Positions 57,395 through 64,000 of a stretch of DNA of 64,000 bases are shown here, in pieces (the stretch's first letter is position 1; each line of letters starts with the position of its first letter). Source of the DNA: Megamerina dolium. Taxonomy: Eukaryota > Arthropoda > Insecta > Diptera > Megamerinidae. Below the pieces are notes generated by a model. The model did not search any database, was not told the origin of the DNA, and was given only the letters and a program-made list of their open reading frames with translations. The translations under genes were made by a program, and so were the position numbers. The stretch spans positions 30,484,047 through 30,548,046 of the forward strand of contig OY978527.1 of assembly GCA_963854835.1 (NCBI GenBank). Direction: 5' to 3'.

Positions 57395-59044
57395 TTAGGC
57401 AGAAAATAACATGCTTCGCCAGCCATCTCTGTTCTTTGCTAGCTGGCGCCAGTTAGAAATTCCAAAGATCTTGCGTAGGACTTTTCTCTCGAAAACTCTA
57501 ACCATTCGCTCATCCGAGGTGGAAATTGTCCAGGCTTCAGCGCCATATGTTAGGACAGGCATGATGAGATACTTGTAGAGTGCAGTTTTCATTCTTCGAG
57601 AGAGGGCTCGACTTCTCAATTGCTTACTCAGCCCAAAGTAACATCTGTTAGTAAGAGTTATCCTTCGCATGATCTCCAAGCTGACGTCATTACTGCTGTT
57701 AATGCTGGTTCCAAGATAGACAAAGTCCCTTACTACTTCAAAAACGTAGTTGTCAACATTGACGTGATGTCCAAGACGCCGAGACTCTTTGTTTGTTGAC
57801 ACTAGATACTTCGTCTTGCCCTCGTTCACCGTAAGATCCATCCGACGCGACTCTCTTTCCAACTCTGAGAATGCTGCACTGACTGCTCGCAAGTTCATGC
57901 CGATTATGTCAATATCGTCGGCATACGCTAACAGCATGACATTTTTGTTGAAGATAGTGCCATTATGTCGTAGATCAGCAGCTCGTATTATTTTCTCCAT
58001 AATAAGATTGAAGAAGTCGCACGATAACGAATCACCTTGTCTGAAACCCCGTTCGGTACTAAACGGTGCGGAGAGGTCCTTCCCAATTTTCACTGCACAA
58101 CAGGAGTTATGCAGTGTCATTCTACAAAGTCGAATGAGCTTTGCAGAAATACCGAACTCAGACATTGCTGCGTAGAGGTAATCCCTTACCGGACTGTCGA
58201 AAGCGGCTTTATAATCAACAAATAGGTGGTGTGTGTCGATCTGTTTTTCTTGGGTCTTCTCCAGGATTTGGCGCAGTGTGAAAATCTGGTCGATAGTGGA
58301 TTTACCAGGTCTGAAACCACACTGATAAGGTCCAATCAGGTTGTTGAGCATAGGCTTCAACCTTTCACACATAATGCTCGATAGAACCTTGTATGCGATG
58401 CTCAGGAGACTTATTCCTCGGTAGTTGGCGCAAATTGTGGGGTCGCCTTTTTTATGTACAGGACAGAGAACACTGAGCCTCCAATCATCAGGCATGCTTT
58501 CATCCGACCATATTCTGCTTATGAGCTGGTGCATGCAGGCGAGCAGCTCATCGCCTCCGGTTTTAAACAACTCGGCTGGCAGGCCATCAGCACCTGCAGC
58601 TTTGTTGTTCTTCAGGCTTAAAATGGCCGTTTCAACCTCGTCATAGTCGGGTGGTGGAACATCAACACCATCATCTGTAATTGGGGTTATCGGGCAATCT
58701 CCTCCACTGACGGAATTGTTCGTAGCATCGCCATTCAGTAACGTGGAGAAGTGTTCTCTCCATAGGCTCAGTACACTCTGGACATCTGTAACCAGATTCC
58801 CATTTCCATCACAACAAGAAGAGGCTCCGGGATTTAAACCTCCACTCAGGCGCTTGATCCTTTCGAAGAATTTTCGAGTCTCATTCTTGTCGATACACAT
58901 TTCTATCTCCTCACACTCGCGTCTTTCTTGTTCTCTTTTCTTGCGCCTGAAAAGACGTTTCTCTGCACTCCTTTCCTCTCTGTACCGATCCTTAACAGGG
59001 TTCTTCTGTAGGCGGTGTCTTTCTCTGCGGTAGCGTCGCGACAC
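57395..59044 (-). pseudogene. RTE reverse transcriptase ORF (copy 2)
   Basis: 549 codons open: KNNKAAGADGLPAELFKTGG, YRGISLLSIAYKVLSSI, LFVDYKAAFDSPVRDYLYA (motif A), FRQGDSLSCDFFN (motif B), LLAYADDIDIIG (catalytic YADD) and LTYGAEAWTIS. The N-terminal 50 or so codons (MTTAAEEVIGYYRPL, 59112-59000) are in another frame because 22 nt present in copy 1 are missing. The RWLGHV...GRPNVRWKD tail is deleted, so the protein ends early after ISNWRQLAKNRDGWRSML. Confidence 0.9.
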
Positions 59045-59108
59045 TCCTGATCATACCACTCATTCCTCAGAGGCCGGTAGTAACCGATTACCTCCTCGGC
59101 AGCAGTAG

Positions 59109-60101
59109 TCATGGAGTGGGATATATGTGTCCACCGTGCGCATGTATCATCAAGTGGGGAGTGTTCTGCATAAGCAGATCGGATAGTCGAGTGGAAAATG
59201 CATCTGCTGTCTCTGGTGATCGCAGCTTACTGACGTCGAGCTTTCTCTGTGTGGGACTTCTCTTGTTATTTGCAACACATAAACGTGTGCGCACCTTAGC
59301 TGCAACAATGTAGTGATCCGAGTCGATGTTGGCACCACGGATCGATTTCGCGTCCATCACACTGGAAGCATGCCTTCCGTCAATCACCACATGATCAATT
59401 TGGTTTCTTGTTCGTTGATCTGGAGACAGCCATGTCGCTTTGTGTATATCGAGATGCTGGAATCTGGTACCACCAATTACCATGTTCCGTGCTGCGGCGA
59501 AGTCGATCAGCCTCATTCCGTTATCGGAGGTGTTCTGGTGGAGGCTGAATTTTCCGACAGTTGGACCAAAGGTACCTTCCTTGCCCACCCTGGCATTAAA
59601 GTCGCCAAGCACGATTTTGATATCGTGGCGGGGGCAGCGGTCATAAGCTTCTTCGAGGCGCTGAAAGAAGCTCTCCTTGGTCACATTATCCTTCTCATCC
59701 GTCGGAGCGTGGGCACATATAAGGCTGATGTTGAAAAATTTTGCCTTGATGCGGATTGTGGCCAGCCTCTCGTTCACAGGCGTGAAATGTGAGACAAGAT
59801 GTCGTAGTCTCTTGCTGACCAAAAATCCACATCCTAATTCGTGCCTTTCAGCGTGGCAACTGTAGTAAATGTCACAGGACGCTCTTTTGGAGCAGCCATG
59901 TCCCGTCCATCGCATTTCCTGCAGAGCGGTGATGTCAGCTCTGTATTTTTCGAGGACATCAACCAGCTGGATAGAGGCACCCTCCCTATAAAAGGACCGG
60001 ACATTCCAGGTGCATATCCGTAAATCGTTGTCCTTTTTTCGTTTGCGGGGGACATCAACAAAAGCGGTAGTCCTTATCCGAGGCATTGCTGTTTTTTTCA
60101 T
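59109..60101 (-). CDS. RTE apurinic-type endonuclease ORF (copy 2)
   Basis: 330 codons open. Same boxes as copy 1: LRICTWNVRSFYREGAS, ITALQEMRWTGHG, VLGDFNARVGKEG, NQIDHVVIDGRHAS and DSDHYIVAAKV, all catalytic residues kept. Differences from copy 1 are scattered single residues. The frame ends HIYPTP then TGA, inside the ATGA that opens the RT frame, exactly as in copy 1. Confidence 0.87.
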   Translation of the reverse strand: MKKTAMPRIRTTAFVDVPRKRKKDNDLRICTWNVRSFYREGASIQLVDVLEKYRADITALQEMRWTGHGCSKRASCDIYYSCHAERHELGCGFLVSKRLRHLVSHFTPVNERLATIRIKAKFFNISLICAHAPTDEKDNVTKESFFQRLEEAYDRCPRHDIKIVLGDFNARVGKEGTFGPTVGKFSLHQNTSDNGMRLIDFAAARNMVIGGTRFQHLDIHKATWLSPDQRTRNQIDHVVIDGRHASSVMDAKSIRGANIDSDHYIVAAKVRTRLCVANNKRSPTQRKLDVSKLRSPETADAFSTRLSDLLMQNTPHLMIHAHGGHIYPTP

Positions 60102-60463
60102 CGGGGGGATTTTTTATGTGGCGGGTCCCAAACTCAACGCACAACCTCTAACCGAGGAGATTTTCGCCACTTACTTCAGCCGTCTCCCAGCGGGTGCCAG
60201 GAGGACGTTGCCCGGTGGTCGCCACATGTAGGGCCCCCATTAATAATAATGAAGACGCCATCACATAGCAAGCAGAGCAAGCTACATAACTACCCCTCAT
60301 TAACAAATAAAGGTATCATCACTTAGCGCTCAGATCAAACTACATGACAGCCAGTGAGTTGACTTGCGATGAGTTCAACAAGGATTGCGCTAGCCCCACC
60401 CGGTTGAGGCAGTTAGACACGTTACCTTGTGAAAACACCACCAGACCACCAGGTGTTTCAAAT

Positions 60464-61690
60464 GGCTGCCACAATAAAATTATTTGATAGATCTATTTGA
60501 AAAGCGCACCCAACAAAAACAAAATTTTTTGCAGAATAAGGTGTTCTTTATTCTGATTTTTAGGGACTTATTAAAGCATCAGCGTATATTTACAAGTTTT
60601 TTAATCAGATGCCATTTTTACAGTGACATATCTTTCTCCCCTGTTGACAGAAAGTCAGTATCATATATCCGCGGAACGAAGTGAGTAGCTTTACGCTTGG
60701 GTAATAATGCAAACTTAATTCCAAAGTCAATGTTGTGTAGCCCAAACAATTCGTTTATTGAAAAGAAGTTTTGACCGAAATGAGGCACTCATCTCACCTG
60801 CTGTACGCAATTTTGTGCAAAAAGTTCGTGACACTGAAATTCTCACAATGACAAGAACTACTACTGAGGGACTTGGTTAAAATTTTCAGTAGATCAAGTG
60901 GCAACAAGCTGATTACATGTGTAATACTAATTGTATGATTTTGTGAGGTTCCGCAAAAAAATGCATGAGTCAGAGAATGGCAGGATTGGGACGGGACTCG
61001 AGATGAAGATTCAAACAAATGTAAATATAGGCAAATAACCCCACACCTACGTCAATACAGGGATCAAATGTATGACTTTCCTGTCTCAGTCCCGACAAAA
61101 TGGATAGTATTATTGAACAGAATATGGTTAGCACCTATCTCTACTCCTATACAAAATGGACTAAAATCGTTAAATACTATCTTGAGAGATGAAATGTAAT
61201 GTCGCCGCTAATTAATTTATCTTGCTCGACATTTCCTGGATATACTTACCCCATAAATCCACCCTTTACGTGGTCGGTCGGTTCTATAAGATTGATGCTT
61301 CTATAAAATGTCCCTATAGGGTTCAAATCATTTTTGATTCCGATTCAGAGTCTTGAGAAACCAAATTCTACATTCTGACAATCTGAGAATGTTGTAGATC
61401 AAATTACGAGGAATGTGTTTGTTATTAATTGGACTTCTTTGTTTTTTCACATAAATCCTGTCATAGTCTAGTCTAGCTATTTTGTCAATGCAGTTTAGAA
61501 ATTTTAAAGATGTTCGCTGGTGAATTTGGTTGGTTAGTATTATCATTTCTTTTTCATATCGATGAGCGAAGACAGAATACTCTCTCTAACTATGTATAAC
61601 ATTTAATGTTAAGGGTTTACTTCCCTAACCAAGGAAATATTGAATGTTGTGGTTAACTTGTAAACTCATAGAAAGATATTTGGTCTATAT
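60464..61690. other. Intergenic sequence
   Basis: No gene recognised. Near 60760-60850 the plus strand reads SFDRNEALISPAVRNFVQKV, which has the feel of a transposase linker but is too short to assign. The right end holds the tomosyn 3' UTR; a minus-strand AATAAA is near 61691-61696. Confidence 0.35.
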
Positions 61691-61821
61691 TTTATTAAAA
61701 ACTTTTATAAATAACATGATTATTTGAAAACAAAAATTAAATAAGTGTACTTTAATATAGTAGAAAGTGTTATAAAAGCAATATTACAATAACTGTGGTA
61801 GAATTGGCTATAATAGATATT

Positions 61822-62301
61822 TTACAACTGATACCATTTTTTGTCTTTATATTTAAGCATTAATTGATGTGCTGTTCCGCTAAAATCTTGTGCTTGATTA
61901 GCCATTCGCTCTGCTCTTTCCTCGAGCAGGTTGAGTTTTTCTCCTCTTTCCATTGCCAATTGATGTGCTCTGCTAATTTCGGAAGCTGCTGTGGAAGCTC
62001 TTTGGCCTAGTTGCTCTAAATTCGGTCCTGGTATATGTTTCGCAACCGATCGATTAGCCTTCCCGCTTTGTTCGCCGACTAAGAAGAATTTATTAAAAAA
62101 CAAAAAGCAAACAAACATACGTGTAATATTTATGAGCATTGATTTAGGTATGTATTTACGATATTTATTGGACTCTCATGGTGCACTTACACAATTCTTC
62201 TCGATCTAAACTTTTAGCTCCGCCACCAAATAACCCCTTAAAGAAACTTTCTTTGGGTTGTTCTGGCATTTCATGTGATGTAAACAATTCACCCATCATT
62301 T
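61822..62301 (-). CDS. Tomosyn: Tomosyn C-terminus, R-SNARE domain (partial gene)
   Basis: Last two exons on the minus strand: 62301-62191 and 62078-61822. They join as ...GGAKSLDREELFGEQSGKAN... and end KYKDKKWYQL. Tomosyn (syntaxin-binding protein 5) binds syntaxin and SNAP25 through this C-terminal VAMP-like helix and inhibits vesicle priming. Seen: the FFKGLFGGGAKSLDREEL linker typical of tomosyns, and a helical SNARE motif (GQRASTAASEISRAHQLAME; LLEERAERMANQAQDF) with an arginine at the usual zero-layer position. The upstream exons, with the WD40 propellers, lie beyond the window; the preceding intron contains a mariner and an RTE fragment. Confidence 0.93.
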
Positions 62302-62920
62302 CTAAAATAAATTGACTAAAAATTGAAAAAGTATTTAAAGCGTTGTAAAATGATTGCATTTTCGAAAATGTAGCTACCAAAAATCCGATGATATTGTAAA
62401 TTTCTGTATTTCGGTGGGTGATGCCATATATAATCCATGTCCTTTATGGCTGAAGCAAAATATTTTTGCAATTCTGGAAAAATTAAGTGATCTTTTTAAT
62501 AATTTAATTTTTAAACCATCTTTTACTCCTTTAAATTTAAAGTCCACTCATAATTTCTTAACGTAACTAAAATTTGATGTTCTATCCAAAGCAACGTTGG
62601 AAATAGAATTGGCCTATAAATTAATTTTGTTTAAAGTGTATTGCTTTGCAGATCTCATCATCAAGTAAAATATATGTATTAAATTAAGTGGGAGCACCTG
62701 TTTCAAATGTTCCAAAAATCTGATTGTTTGCATATTTTTCATCTAAAAAGGATTTGTATGGATCCGATCTAGTTAGTGAGCCACTAGTCGTCCAAAGACT
62801 AGTCCTTATACATTTAGTTTGCAGGATCGCGCAAAATTTTGAAATTTTGTTTTGATTCTTTTGTACACAAAATAGGTGACAAATACATTCATTACAATTA
62901 TGGGAACTGGAACACTATCA
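62302..62920. other. Tomosyn intron sequence
   Basis: AT-rich, no recognisable element before the mariner remnant. Confidence 0.4.
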
Positions 62921-62924
62921 ACTT

Positions 62925-63345
62925 CAATGACTAAGGAGTGGTTTACTGAATTTCGTTGTGGTCGTACCAGCATCAGTGATGCCGAACGTAAAAATCGTCG
63001 ATGAAATCCATGAAATGATATTGAACGATCGGAGAATGAAAGTGTGTGAGTTGGCAGAGGCTACAGGTATCTTAACTGACAGGCTACATCACATTGTATA
63101 TTACATGCATATTTGGACAAACAAACAAATAAAAACGTGTGATCACTTTAAAGGAGTGTTTGGCGATCTTCAATCGCAATCCAAGCGAATTTTTATGCCG
63201 TTTCGTAACCACGGACGAAACATAAATCCATCACAATACATCAGAGTCAAAGCAGGGGACATCTCCGGGGAAAACGATCACTAGCGAATATTATTCACGA
63301 CTCTTGGACAGATTCGATACGGCGTACAAGTAGCAATGGCAAGGT
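62925..63345 (+). mobile_element. Mariner transposase remnant
   Basis: Plus strand: KEWFTEFRCGRTSISDAE, then VDEIHEMILNDRRMKVCELA and ATGILTDRLHHIV, then CLAIFNRNPSEFLCRFVTT (around the first aspartate) and SPGKTITSEYYSRLLDRF. Frameshifts separate them. Distinct from the other mariners here. It is in the tomosyn intron. Confidence 0.8.
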
Positions 63346-63544
63346 TGCGAACTGATAGCACTTTTAGCATATCCTCCAGATTCAGCCCCCTGCAATTATT
63401 GCATGTTTCTTTTATTTCATCCACACGATTTCCTACATTTTTCCAACATTTCTAATTCTTTTTAATTTAGATATCCCTTTCTTAGCCCATCATGCTGTTT
63501 ATAAAAACTAAACATTTTAAATTCGTTATCGTGTGACTTCTTCA

Positions 63545-64000
63545 ATCTTATTATGGAGAAAATAATACGAGCTGCTGATCTACGACATAATGGCACTATC
63601 TTCAACAACAGTCAGTGCAGTCAGTGCAGCATCATCAGAGTTGGAAAGAGAGTCGCGTCGAATGGGTCTTACAGTGAACCAGTGCAAGACGAAGTAGCTA
63701 GCGTCAACAAACAAAGAGTTTAGAGTTAGCTACTTTTGCGCTTTTGAAGTACTGAAGGACTTTGTCTATGTTGGTACCCGTATTAACACCAGTAATGACG
63801 TCAGCCTGGAGATATTGCGAAGGATCACTCTTGCTTACAGGTGCTATTTGGGTTAAGTAAGCAATTGAGAAGTCGAGCCCTATCTCAAGAAACGAAAACC
63901 ACATTCTAAAAGTCTCTCATTTTGCCTATCCTTACATATGGCGCCGAAGCTTGGACAATTTCCACCTCAGATGAGAGAATGCTCGGAGTTTTTGAGAGAA
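63545..64000 (+). mobile_element. RTE-type retrotransposon RT fragment, cut by the window edge
   Basis: Plus strand: MEKIIRAADLRHNGTIFNN, then ELERESRRMGLTVN, TSNDVSLEILRRITLAYRCY, PILTYGAEAWTIS and SDERMLGVFER at the end. It is related to copies 1 and 2 but in the opposite orientation, lacks the YADD region by deletion near 63615, and is more diverged. Confidence 0.88.

Larger units (their letters stand above)
57355..60450 (-). mobile_element. RTE-type non-LTR retrotransposon, copy 2 (full-length ends, defective)
   Basis: Minus-strand insertion flanked by the 13-bp direct repeat AGGTGTTTCAAAT at 57342-57354 and 60451-60463. Same 5' start as copy 1 and the same AAGT-type 3' tail. It keeps a longer 5' UTR (60102-60450). 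The endonuclease ORF is open; the RT ORF suffers a 22-nt deletion near 58995 and a deletion of about 250 bp near the C-terminus at 57460, both with short matching bases at the borders. It resembles copy 1 at well over 90 percent by eye. Confidence 0.94.

Overview
This window is nuclear DNA of a higher (cyclorrhaphan) fly. It is AT-rich, has short GT-AG introns, carries long (TA)n microsatellites and is crowded with dipteran-type transposable elements. The conserved proteins are very close to Drosophila ones in exon phase and length. The transposon mix looks tephritid-like to me (fruit flies of the Bactrocera/Ceratitis kind), but that is inference and cannot be proven from this sequence.

Five conserved host genes can be reconstructed. 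ciboulot (three beta-thymosin repeats, + strand, 341-912) faces spaghetti squash (myosin II regulatory light chain, - strand, 3270-3846). A DDX10-type DEAD-box RNA helicase (- strand, 13897-16166) follows. The large RhoGAPp190 gene (+ strand, coding 29240-54888) has 18 coding exons that join into 1,572 codons with no frame break. The last two exons of tomosyn (- strand, 61822-62301) lie near the right edge, and the rest of that gene runs off the window. As I recall, these genes are all X-linked (Muller element A) in Drosophila melanogaster, so the window probably belongs to that element.

Layout: 1-4.7 kb holds cib and sqh with a broken Tc1 element between them. 4.7-13.4 kb is a graveyard of non-LTR retrotransposons in both orientations with one Tc1/mariner-superfamily relic. 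13.9-16.2 kb is the helicase. 16.6-19.8 kb is a full-length RTE-type retrotransposon bounded by a target-site duplication. 20.3-23.5 kb is AT-rich sequence with nothing recognisable. 23.6-27.8 kb is a cluster of PIF/Harbinger elements, including a palindromic composite. 29-55 kb is RhoGAPp190, whose introns hold LINE fragments, several mariners, MITEs and one apparently intact Tc1-superfamily transposon. 55.9-60.5 kb has a foldback-like MITE, a LINE 3' end and a second full-length RTE copy. 60.5-64 kb has the tomosyn 3' end, a mariner relic and a third RTE fragment.

The most notable item is the 1,656-bp Tc1/Minos-like transposon at 38322-39977, which lies inside a RhoGAPp190 intron. It has identical 221-bp inverted repeats, internal direct repeats, an intact DD34E transposase split by a 56-bp intron, and a TA target duplication. 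Other strong candidates for second looks are the TTA-flanked Harbinger composite, a foldback MITE built from 30-bp units, a 521-bp TAA-flanked MITE, and the RTE family whose endonuclease and reverse transcriptase ORFs overlap at ATGA in both copies.
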